Source: Anadara kagoshimensis (taxonomy: Eukaryota > Mollusca > Bivalvia > Arcoida > Arcidae). From it: a DNA stretch of 64,000 bases. The notes under the pieces are model-generated. The model saw nothing but the letters and a program-made list of their open reading frames with translations. It did not search any database and was not told where the DNA came from. Position 1 is the first letter of the stretch. Each line of letters opens with the position of its first letter. Below are positions 45,531-55,923 of the stretch, one piece after another. The stretch is taken from the NCBI GenBank assembly GCA_021292105.1, contig CM037867.1, positions 38,857,771 to 38,921,770 on the forward strand, written 5' to 3'. Position numbers and translations under genes: made by a program.

Positions 45531-46950
45531 GACATGATTGTGTGCTTACGCCAAAGTTATAGCATGTGATTCCATATCCAAATGGAAAAATTGTTCCGCG
45601 AAAACTTTAGGAAACACATTTTCGTTGCAAATTCGCAAAACAAGGTCGTTTTACTGGACAATACGTTATTGTACCATGGGAGCAATGTCTTTACTCTCCG
45701 TGCAAAACGTTTTGAACATAAAAATAGTTGCAAATTCACGGAATAATGTCATTTTTACTGGAAAAAACGTCAACTGGCGTGATTCCATTTCCAAAGGAAA
45801 TTAATGATCCACGCAAACTTTGAGTGGAAATATTACGTTGCAAATTTACAGAATATCTGGGGAAAAAACGTCAAATGATGGCATTACATATCCAATGGAA
45901 AGAATTGTTTCGCGCAAATTTTTGGGGGTCATCAAATTATCGTAAACCCATTAGTGCCAGAACGTGGCTAATACCTATAGAACTGTTCCGTGCAAACTTT
46001 AGGGGGAAGTCACATGGAACGCCCGTGAACTTATTGCTACCAGTACTCGCCGACCATAGCCTATATAATTGTTCATCGTGTTTTGCGAACCATTGCTTCC
46101 AGAACTCAGTTTATTAATGCTAATATAATTGTTTCGCCAACTCGCCCATAAATTATATAACTGTTTCGCGTATTTCGTGAACTCATTGCTGCTAGAACTC
46201 GCCCATAAATTATATAATTGTTCCGCGTATTTCGTGAACTATTTGCTGCTAGAACTCGCCCATAAATTATATAACTGTTCCGCGTATTTCATGAACTCAT
46301 TGCTGCCAGAACTCGCCCTTAAATTATATAGCTGTTCCGCGTATTTCGTAAACTAATTGCTGCTAGAACTCGCTCATAAATTATATAACTGTTTCGCGTA
46401 TTTCATGAACTCATTGCTGCTAGAACTCGATCAAAACCAATATAATTGTTCCGCGTGTTTTGTGAAACCATTGCTGCTAGAACTCGATCAAAACCAATAT
46501 AATTGTTCCGCGTGTTTTGTGAAACCATTGCTGCTAGAACTCGATCAAAACCTATATAATTGATCCGCGTGTTTCGTGAACTCATTGCTGCCAATTGTTT
46601 CTCGCAAACGTTTGGGGCTGTCACACAGCACCCCCGTGAACTCATTGCTACAACAACTCGAGTTTTACTCGACCATAACCTATATAATTGTTCCGCGTAT
46701 TAAACTTTTGTGAACCCATTGCTGCCAAAACTCAATCAAAACTTATATAATTGTTCTGTGCAACTTTAACCACACGGAACCCCCGTGAACTCATTGCTGT
46801 CAGAAATCAGTAAATGCTTATATACATATGTATATGTTTTGCACAAATGTTTGGGGGTATCACATACTACGCCCGTAAACTCATTGCTACCAGAGCTCGT
46901 GCATAAATTATATAATATAATTGTTCCGCGTGTGCTACCAGAACTCAGTT
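45531..46950. repeat. ~58-bp tandem repeat with decayed left flank
   Basis: From about 46030 regular units contain 'ataattgttccgcgtatttc', 'gtgaactcattgctgctaga' and 'actcgcccataaattat', with a sub-group using 'actcgatcaaaaccaatata'. The left part (45531-46030) has looser versions. The array is cut at 46953 by T1 copy 2 and resumes at 50303 ('ttatataactgttctgtgca'). Confidence 0.85.
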
Positions 46951-46952
46951 TA

Positions 46953-49900
46953 TAGTCGAGTAGGCATTTTATGAACCTAGAAATGTTCATTCCTATGAAG
47001 TTTTTTTGCTGTTTTGTTTTCCTTATGGGTCCTTGAACAAAACTAACTTAGTTGCCCTTCGGGCAAATTTGGGCAACTTGCACAATATACAGAAATCCAA
47101 AATGGCCGCCAAACGTCAAATTAAAATACATACTGCGATATAAAATATCTTCCAATAGGTTGTAATATATTCTTTTATATGTTTTCAGGCATGAGGAACC
47201 CATGTCTGGTGTTAATTTTTACATACGGAACACTTAACTCACACAATAAGCTATAAACACAAGATGACCGATGGACGCCATCTTGAAATATTGATTTTGT
47301 ACAAAAACAAATTTATAATAGATTGCCATACATCTTTGCAGGGGTTTTTAGGCACGGGCAACTCAATTCTGGTATTAGTTTTACATTAAATACCATCATG
47401 TCTATAATGACCGACTATATGTGTCAAATAACTTTTTACCCTTGTGTAAAAATTCAAACACCCCCTTTCTCCAAAACAGTTACAAAATTATATACAGAAT
47501 TAGTTTTAGGCAAGCATGTCCTTGTGTGTTGCACTTATTATTTTGTGCCTTACATTGACATAACACGACAAAGAAGTTCTTTGGGCGCTGGGTATCCTTT
47601 CGCTATAACATGTAATGAGAATTGATCTTTGAATTTCAATCCGAAATTGGTTATCATCTCATACTGCTCAGGAGGATCTTGACTGTCGGTACCCTTTCAC
47701 AACATTAACTAAAGGTGCGACAACAGAAAATGGCGTTTAAAACAAAGTTAAAACTATAAGGCTTTGGTGTTACTTATGAAGAACCTATGGAAACGTCACA
47801 GTTTTCCCTGCTGGCTGGCAATACAGAACAACAAAGAATGGTTCAGATCCCATAAAATTATTTGTGAACTTTGTTGACCACATCAGCTAAATAAGGAGAA
47901 TAAGAGTTTGTAATTATGATGTTGTATCACAACCACTATATAACAGCTCAAGATATCTCGAACGAAGTCCATGTCCCTAAGAACATTCACGCCTGGTGGT
48001 TCAAGACATCTCGATCCAAGACCATCACACTTACAGTGTGCATGCCTGGCTGTTCAAGACATCTCGAACCAAGACCACGACACTGAGAGCATGCATGCCT
48101 GACAGTAAAATACATCTCAAACCAAGACCACGACACTGAGAGCATGCATGCCGGACAGTTAAAGACATCTCAAACCAAGACCACGACACTGAGAGCATGC
48201 ATGCCTGGCAGTTAAAGACATCTCAAATCAAGACCATAGTTAGTTGCAATGATGTTCAAAAACTTATATCCTATTACTCCATCTGTACATCACAATATTT
48301 TCATGCGTATACACCCAATACACTAGGGAAACAAAAACATATGTGCCGTCAATCAGCACACAAATGATATCATGACCTGTCTGTGCAGCCCGGAGAACAT
48401 ACGATACCATAGTTATGCCGGATTCATCATGGCCGAATCCACAATCGTATACATATTGCTGTGGTGTTCCCTCTGTCCTGGTTTCTTAGAATATATGAGA
48501 TGGTATTTGTCGAAAAGCAAGATTTTCTTTGAAGTGTCTGGGTACCAATACGACCTTTTTTGGATTGATGCAATGAAATCTGATGGGTTAACCCCATGTG
48601 ATCAAGAGATGTGGTAGAAAAACTGTGAATCATTGTGATTGTGAGTTTTGGGTGAACGAACTCCACAAAGCGATTTGTCTAGAGCTGACTTAATTCCTTT
48701 TTCAATGACAACTATTTTCTACCAATGTCAAAAAAGGAACAGAACCGATTACAAATGCAAGCAGAAACTATGCTCAAACTGCCCTTGCTGTCCAAACAAA
48801 GATAACCAAAGAAACATGTTTCCAAGATCAATAACTGGCTTTGTTTTTGCATCTTGACAGCGTCGCTTTGAAACGAATTGTCTTTATCATCTATACAGAG
48901 CCAATGATGGCATTGTAAAACTCATCAGGTAGACCGGATTGTACTCTTATGCCATCTTCACATCCATTGCAACTGAATCCACCACATTGACACATTTAAA
49001 GCAATTTTGTAAAAAATTGCCTTATAACCTGTTTTTATAATACATTTTGGTCATATATATCCAATAAACACCGAGGATTAAACTCTTTGAGTTATGGTTC
49101 GTATCACACTCAGAATATATTCATTCCAATCGATCAGAGAAGTACCAATCTACCCACTAAAAGGATCAGGCTAGAGAGTTATGCCTTTTTCAAATTTGAT
49201 AGCAGTTTGTACTCCAAACTGGTTAACCAAGACAGCATCCTAATAATCACTATGGTGTCGACATGCAATATCCTCCACAGGACACGCATGTGTTTATAGC
49301 AGACACTGATAAAGTTTACCAGCATATTGCACATGTCCAGCATCCAATACAATTATTTGTTGGGTTTGTTAATCAGGATACAAATAGTTTTGGTGGTATA
49401 CAGTGCAAGGGTATTATTTTCTGCAGTCCAGTATAATTTATACGTGAAACAGCAGTTTCAGGTCTAGATTTCGAGATGTTGCTTAATGGTAACTTAGGTA
49501 AGTTGAGACACCAGAAGTAAGCCAAATCTTCACTGTGCACTACCTTTTCACTTATACCACATGAATGAACATGGAAGTCTGTATTTATAACGTGTGTCTC
49601 ATAGCGGCCATTTGGAGTGAAATAGTTAATTAAAATATCAAAACTATCATAAAAAAAAAAAAAAAAAAAAAAAAAAACGTTCTACTGCTCAACTCCAACC
49701 AAACAATTTGTGGAAGGTTGTGCATTATCAGTGACAGATTTTGCTGCAGATTCCCGAAACCATAATACTTCATTACATGAAGTAATGTATCAATGTTTAT
49801 GTAAAAGTCGTATCAATTCACTGCTGCCAAAGATTATGTTTTTAATTTCTTATTAAAAGGAATTGTGCGAGCCTCATTTATGACCTTTTAATCAAAACGT

Positions 49901-50299
49901 ATCAAGACGCATGGTTAAGTTACACAGCATTGAATGTGATATGCTGAGTTTATCTAATTATAATAAACCCTTGTCTGGTCAAAATTGTTAAATATACTTT
50001 CAAAATGTCCCATGTGTTAAAAACAACAACGGAAATGAGTCCCTCATCCCTAAAAACATATAAAACGGTATATTGCAAGCTATTGTAGAACAATTTTTAC
50101 AAAAGATAGATTTTCAATATGGCGTCAGGCAGCCATCTTGGATATATGCAAATTATTCAATTTGCCCAATGTTGCCTTTAGGGCAACTAACTTAATTTTA
50201 CTCTAGGGACCCTATAGAATACAAAACAGCAAAAAAACTTCATAGGAAAAAACATTTCTAGGTTCAAGTATTGAGTATATGGGAGTGTCAACTCGACTA
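46953..50299. mobile_element. 3.3-kb TIR element T1, copy 2 (non-autonomous)
   Basis: Starts TAGTCGAGT, ends ACTCGACTA and is flanked by TTA on both sides (46950-46952 and 50300-50302). It is nearly identical to 7021-10325 along its length. Differences seen: one extra ~58-bp internal unit, a longer poly(A) tract at 49652-49677, loss of a G-rich insertion present near 9070 in copy 1, and an extra 'tatttataacgtgtg'-like insertion near 49582. No transposase ORF. Confidence 0.88.
47945..48235. repeat. Tandem repeat inside T1 copy 2
   Basis: Five ~58-bp units built on 'gacatctcgaaccaagacca' and 'gagagcatgcatgcc', one more than in copy 1. Confidence 0.8.
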
Positions 50300-50440
50300 T
50301 TATACTTATATAACTGTTCTGTGCAACTTTATTGGTACATATCACATGGCACCCCGTGAACTGACAGAACTGGACTAATCCTATACCAAAAGTTAATTGT
50401 GTTAATCGGATCAGTCTTTATTTATTGACTTATAAAACTA
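50300..50440. repeat. End of the ~58-bp array after T1 copy 2
   Basis: 'acttatataactgttctgtg' and 'catggcaccccgtgaactg' continue the array interrupted at 46953. Confidence 0.65.
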
Positions 50441-50576
50441 ATTTTGGACACAAGAGTAGTTTTGTGATTTGAACTGTTAGTTGGAACATTTGAATATAAA
50501 TAATTAAATAAAATATTGAAAAAGAAATAAATGGCTTTATACTTCGAATATGAAGTTTATGATTTGATGACAATTA

Positions 50577-51200
50577 CAGTACATGCCATTTCTAAAGTTA
50601 AGTACCAAGCTAACGAATTAGTACCGAATCATCCCTGGTTAGCTTATATCTCGGCAGCTTTCATGTACAGTACAGACCTGTCGAAAGTTAAACATTTAAC
50701 TCACGAATGAGTGCCTAAACAGCAACCCTGGTTAGCTAATATCTCGGCAGCTTTCATCTACAGTACAGACCTGTCAAAATTTCAACGCACGAATTATGGG
50801 TGAATCGGTAGCTCATTTCAGCCCTAGAGAGCTATATCTCGACAGTTCTACTATATATCTCTCGGCAGCTTCATGTCCGCTAGATATTAATATATCGAGC
50901 ACTTTGCAGCCGAAGCCCGACACGTTTTCGTTCAGTGTTGAACTTTCGACTGGCTTGTACTGTATATCTCTTGAAAATTTTTTGGTCATTTGTTTTTCAT
51001 ACCTGACGAAAATTTTACACTAAACTATCGAATTAGTGCCGAATCCGCAACAAATCGCTACTAGTATATCACGGTACCTGCTCACTGTCTTTTAACAGCT
51101 TTATGACCACTTGTTATCCATACCTGGGCCACTCGGTAGCCGACCATTCACTCCTCTTCATTAGCTCAGTGTTAAACTTTCGACAGGTCTGTACTGTATG
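50577..51200. mobile_element. Cluster of M4 MITE copies
   Basis: The end word 'cagacctgtcgaaagttaaa' or its inverse 'gttaaactttcgacaggtct' occurs near 50680, 50770 and 51170. In between, 'tatctcggcagctttcat' and 'cgaattagtgcc' recur. At least three partial copies overlap. Confidence 0.65.
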
Positions 51201-51239
51201 TTTTTAATATCTTAATTGTCAATTTACAATTGCTACAAA

Positions 51240-51314
51240 TGTTAAGTACGATGCAGGCCTGTCGAAAGTTTATCACTGAGCAGAGTCGAAGCTCCCTTGT
51301 CAAGTGACAAAGAT
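51240..51314. mobile_element. M4 MITE truncated by a SINE
   Basis: 'caggcctgtcgaaagtttat' to 'aagtgacaaagatatgtata', then the SINE begins at 51315. Confidence 0.5.
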
Positions 51315-51662
51315 ATGTATAGTCGAGTTGAGTAATAGTGTTTAACGTCCCAGTCAAGAATATTGCACTGATATCGAGACGTCGCCAGCTATAGGCGAAG
51401 GTGCAGAAATTTTGCCTGTGCGTTGCGCTTATGGCATTATACAGCAGGGTTCTTTAGCGTGCCAAGCCCACCGTGACACGGGACCTCGTTTTTTTAAGTT
51501 CCCATCCGAAAGAACCTTGACTTTCATTTCGTAATGCCGAGTGCTTGGCGAAAGAACAGTCACTACCCACTTTCAAGTCTTGGGTCAGACCCGGCCGGGG
51601 TTCGAACCCACGACCTTCCACTTACAGAGCGAGCACTCTACCAACTGAGCTACCGCAGTGGT
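51315..51662 (-). mobile_element. SINE family S, minus strand, near-full
   Basis: Plus-strand order: tail 'taatagtgtttaacgtccca', body 'tgcgttgcgcttatggcatt', head 'ctaccaactgagctaccgca'. Box B region 'gttcgaacccacgacc' is intact. About 348 bp. Confidence 0.88.
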
Positions 51663-51711
51663 ACAGGAGAGAGAGATAGGTATAGCTATTTGCTGTAAAG
51701 GTGTTAGAAGA

Positions 51712-51924
51712 TACTGTAAACGTATTAATTTTCGCGGTGTACTAATTTTCGCTTATTTCGCGGTTGTTCGTTTTGCACAAAAATTAATACCATGTGAAAA
51801 TTATATTATGCTATTTGTTTTTTAGTGCATATATCAAAAAGGCAAAAATTAAACTACGCGGATATGTGTAAATTTTTCAATGCCGCGAAAAGAAATACAC
51901 GCGAAATTAAATACGTTTACAGTA
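51712..51924. mobile_element. MITE M2 copy
   Basis: 'tactgtaaacgtattaattt' to 'aaatacgtttacagta'; the ends are inverse complements. Confidence 0.8.
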
Positions 51925-52450
51925 GCAGCTGTATATACAGTGTCCCATAATATATGTCAGTCACACTTTAAACTTCTGGGGGCCAAGATGAGCTAAACAT
52001 TTGGCACTAATTCATTAGTTAAGTGTTAAATTTTCGACAGAACTGTATTGTATTGTGTCCTTTTATCCAGAGCAATTACCGTTAATGTTTGAAACACAAA
52101 ACTCGATCAAACCGAGTACAAATGGATATTTTGCTTAATACATATAATTTTGTTTTTGTAAAGGTTAACCCGGACTGTTCGAACTCGTATAAATATTTGT
52201 ATTCATTTATTGATTTTGTTAAAATAAAATGTACAGATTTGTAGCTTTATTCTGAAATATTAAACTATGTCTGTAAAATCCCGTAAGGTAACATTAAAAT
52301 AAAATTTTCGCCTTTCTATATTTACAAATGAAAAGGTTTTCATAAGTTTGAAAAGAATTAAAATAACATAGTTTTAAATATTTAATAGGTATTTTAAAAT
52401 CTTTAATCCCCATCCGACGTCCTGTATGAAAGATTTGGAATAATTCCATG
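51925..52450. other. No gene recognised; M4 end-fragment near 52010
   Basis: 'ttcattagttaagtgttaaa' and 'ttttcgacagaactgtattg' are an M4 right end. Otherwise AT-rich. Confidence 0.5.
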
Positions 52451-52451
52451 T

Positions 52452-52675
52452 ACAACACAGACCTGTCGAAAGTTTAACACTCAGCTAATGAGAAGAAGCC
52501 GAATCCTGACTGTCGAGTGGCCGAGATACGGATTGCTTATGGCCGAAAAACTGCTGAATATATGGATACCAGCTGCTGAAATTCTAAGGAGATACGGGTG
52601 ACGAGATGAGCAGCCGATTCGGCGCCAATTTTACAACAGTGTTGAACTTTCGACAGGTCTGTACTATAGACGGTA
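52452..52675. mobile_element. MITE M4, complete unexpanded copy
   Basis: Left 'cagacctgtcgaaagtttaa', right 'gttgaactttcgacaggtct'. Interior 'gactgtcgagtggccgagat', 'acggattgcttatggccgaa' and 'atggataccagctgctgaaa' correspond to the single unit that became the 62-bp array at 33559-34165. Confidence 0.75.
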
Positions 52676-52971
52676 ATTGTTATTATATTTTAAATAAATA
52701 AATAAATCATAATTTGACCTGTTCAGAATAGAATGTAGGCAAGCATGTCTGGTGTCCAGTAGATCACTGGCTGCTTATTTGTATTAATTTGGTGTCAATT
52801 TCAATCTTTTTCGATTAAAATGTGTCTAAGTTAAAACGTTAAGAGTGATATTATAACAAAAATAGACGTCAATTTTAAGCAGGAAGAAGGGAAACATATT
52901 TCGGTGAAGATTTGAAACTAGAAATTATGTGCAAAGCCAAGTAGTTTCTGAAATTTCGGAATAAACCGGAA
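52676..52971. other. Upstream of Kv gene B
   Basis: Immediate 5' region and probable 5' UTR of gene B. No clear TATA box or initiator is recognised; the sequence just before the ATG is 'gaataaaccggaa'. Confidence 0.45.
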
Positions 52972-53424
52972 ATGGATACGGTGACACTTAATCTAAGAGG
53001 GAAGCGGTTTGAAGTGACTCCGGATTTATTGAGAGCTATTCCGTACACCACTTTAGCAAGATTGGACAAATCTTCGGAATATTATAATGTAGACAAAGAC
53101 GAGTACTTCTTTAACCGAGACCCGGAAGTCTTTAACGTCATTTTAAACTATCTGGTTCTAAAAGAGCTCCACATACCGAGGCACATTTGCGGAGGTATTA
53201 TCCGGCAAGAATTCAAGTTCTGGAGAATTCAAGAACAGAACATCTCTCAATGTTGTTGGCATACATTTTATTCTTACCATGAGGATAAAAGTATTTTCGA
53301 AAAACTAGAGAACTTGATGATCACAGATGAAACAAAAGAACACCATGAGAAATTTTGTGACGGAGGCATTAGGATGACGTTATGGAAAACTTTGACGGAG
53401 CCTAGTCATTCGATTGTAGCAATG
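52972..53424 (+). CDS. Kv gene B, exon 1: T1 tetramerisation domain
   Basis: Encodes residues 1-151 and starts at an ATG in the context ggaaATGG. The T1 fold begins within the first few residues (VTLNLRGKRFEV, FFNRDPEVFNVILNYL), so there is no N-terminal ball. H-x5-C-x20-CC is complete (H-I-P-R-H-I-C, then S-Q-C-C-W), as in Kv2/3/4-type T1 domains, with a Shaw-like CCW. The linker ends RMTLWKTLTEPSHSIVAM, parallel to gene A (EIWKNLENPGHSNSAL). The donor is ATG|GTGAGA in phase 0. It joins the exon at 55924-56928 to give 485 residues. Gene A lies head to head on the other strand. Confidence 0.9.
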
Positions 53425-53575
53425 GTGAGATAGCATTTACCTCTTTATTATACCTCATTAAAAAAATACGACGCTATCTGTAATTTGATTGGATCGTTGG
53501 ATCATGTGATCAGGGTGGAGAAAACATCGTGTATCCCTCTGAAAACATCATATCCCACCTCTTCGGAACACACCA

Positions 53576-53599
53576 TGACGTCACAATGATATGACGTCA
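53576..53599. promoter_or_regulatory. Pair of consensus CRE-like sites (TGACGTCA)
   Basis: TGACGTCA occurs at 53576-53583 and 53592-53599, 16 bp apart centre to centre, about 150 bp into the gene B intron. The palindrome is the full CREB/ATF consensus, so two perfect copies within 24 bp are notable. Activity is inference. Confidence 0.4.
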
Positions 53600-53773
53600 T
53601 CGGCGGAGAATCGGTGACGACGTTCTAGCGTTTGCCTCCGATGAGTTCCGATAGGAGAAAAAGCAATGAATCGGTGAAGGAATAATGTTTTCAGGCTGTC
53701 TTTTTTAAAATATTTTTCTTTCTTTCTCTCTTTCTTATTACATTGGTTATGTTTCGGTATAATAAACAATTTA

Positions 53774-53906
53774 TTGCCTTTGTGTGAGGGAGATATGAAC
53801 ATTTGTTCACCCTTAACAAGTCACATATCTCTCGGGCTTCGCCCTCGGGAAATATGACTTGTTGCGGGTGAACAAAAATGTTCATATCTCCCTCACTCAA
53901 AGGCAA
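53774..53906. repeat. Long inverted repeat: ~65-bp arms, 3-nt loop
   Basis: The left arm 'ttgcctttgtgtgagggaga'...'cacatatctctcgggc' pairs with the right arm 'gccctcgggaaatatgactt'...'tccctcactcaaaggcaa', with scattered mismatches around 'ttc'. Weaker pairing extends a few bases outward. In gene B pre-mRNA this would be a strong dsRNA stem. Confidence 0.9.
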
Positions 53907-53973
53907 TGAATGTATAATATAACATTGATGAATGTCAATAATGTTTACGAACTGACAAACATTCTTACGCTAG

Positions 53974-55503
53974 GATCTTGCTCGGCGGTCATGAATATCA
54001 GGGCGCCGTGGTTCAAAAGCGCACGTTTAGACCACGTGTCCACCAAAACCCTGATTCTTTACTTTAAAATACATAGCAGTGATATTCAAAATTCAGTTCT
54101 AGGCCCGAGTTTTAAAAAAGATTTTTAAAAAATCCATTTAAATTGACTGGAGATTTTTTGTGCAGTGTTTTGTCACCATTAAGGTTTTATAGATAGTGAC
54201 TTTTAGATATTAGTGAAATGATCTTGGTTTGAGCACAAAACAGTATTGCACCAACCACAGTATAAGAAAAAAATGCAACTCAAACATACGACCTGGCAAC
54301 AGCCAAGAACACAATTTAATACAAGTCAATGATGAAACAGCCGAATATGGCCAGACCAAAAAGGACAGGTACTTATTTGGACCACTTAACACTACACAAT
54401 ACAAGTCAGAGCTAAAACAAAAAAGTCAACAGCCAACGAAAACAAGAACACAAAAACACGACAAGCCAAGACAAAACAAAAATACAAACAGATATTTGGA
54501 TAAATTAACACACCACAATACAAGTCAATGATAAAAAAGCCACAGTCAAACATAACATTGCAAGACAAAAAAAGGCAAACACGTATTGGGACCAATAACA
54601 CAAACTAAAACAAGCCGATGATAAAGCAGTCAAACACGACACGCCAAGACAAAACAAAAAAGACAAACAGATATTTGGATAAATTAACACAACACAATAC
54701 AAGTCAATGATAAAAAAGCCACAGTCAAACATAACATTGTAAGACATAAAAAAAGGCAAACACGTATTGGGACCAATAACACAAACTAAAACAAGCCGAT
54801 GATAAAACAGTTAAACACGACACGCCAAGACAAAACAAAAAAGACAAACACAAATGATTCTTGACTTGTGTTCCCTAAATGAAATGTGCTTAGTTCAAAA
54901 GTATGGAGATCATCTTGCTCGGCGGTCATGAATATCAGGGCGCCGTGGTTCAAAAGCGCACGTTTAGACCACTTGTCCACCAAAACCCTGATTCGTTACT
55001 TTAAAATACATAGCAGTGATATTCGAAATTCAGTTCTAGGCCCGAGCTTTAAAAAGATTTTTAAAAAAATCCATTTAAATTAACTGGAGATTTTTTGTAC
55101 AGTGTTTTGTCACCATTAAGGTTTTATAGATAGTGACTTTAAGATATTAGTGAAATGATCTTGGTTTGAGCACAAAACAGTATTGCACAAACCACAGTAT
55201 AAGAAAAAAATGCAACTCAAACATACGACCTGGCAACAGCCAAGAACACAATTCAATACAAGTCAATGATGAAACAGCCGGATATGGCCAGACCAAAAAG
55301 GACAAGTACTTATTTGGACCACTTAACACTACACAATACAAGTCAGTGCTAAAACAAAAAAGTCAACAGCCAACGAAAACAAGAACACAAAAACACGACA
55401 AGCCAAGACAAAACAAAAATACAAACAGATATTTGGATAAATTAACACAACACAATACACGTCAATGATAAAAAAGCCACAGTCAAACATAACATTGCAA
55501 GAC

Positions 55504-55536
<33 letters not shown>

Positions 55537-55640
55537 AACATGTATTGGGACCAAGAACACAAACTAAAACAAGCCGATAATAAAACAGTCAAACACGACA
55601 CGCCAAGACAAAACAAAAAGGACAAACACAAATGGGAACA
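53974..55640. repeat. ~937-bp tandem segmental duplication in the Kv gene B intron
   Basis: 'tcttgctcggcggtcatgaa' at 53976 recurs at 54913, and the following ~700-750 bp match nearly base for base ('tttagaccacgtgtccacca', 'aaacatacgacctggcaaca', 'gccaacgaaaacaagaacac'). Copy 2 has a poly(A) tract at 55507-55532 where copy 1 has seven A's. Confidence 0.9.
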
Positions 55641-55900
55641 AATTAACAGAAAATAAGACAATACAATGATAAAACAGCCACTGGCAAACAAAACATAACA
55701 AGACAAAAATACGAAAAATTAGGACCAGTTAACACAAAACAATACAGGATAATGTTAAAACAGCAACACAAAACAAGACAAAAGGGAAAAAATACATATT
55801 GGGACAAATTGACACAAAACAATACAAGTCAATGATAAAACAGCCTCAGCCAAACAAAATAAGACAAAAAAGACGAACACATATGGAGACCAATTAACTA
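54290..55900. repeat. A/C-rich minisatellite in the intron
   Basis: Irregular ~90-bp units: 'caatgataaaacagcc', 'gccaagacaaaacaaaaa', 'acacgtattgggaccaatta' and 'acacaaaacaatacaagtca'. They continue to within about 20 bp of the acceptor, so the 3' end of the intron is almost pyrimidine-free except for 'tggtttttttattttccag'. Confidence 0.8.
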
Positions 55901-55923
55901 TAAATGGTTTTTTTATTTTCCAG

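Larger units (their letters stand above)
53425..55923 (+). other. Intron of Kv gene B
   Basis: A 2.5-kb phase-0 intron from ATG|GTGAGA to ttattttccag|ATATGG, in the same position as in gene A. It contains two CRE-like sites, a long hairpin, a ~937-bp tandem duplication and an A/C-rich minisatellite running up to the acceptor. Confidence 0.85.
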
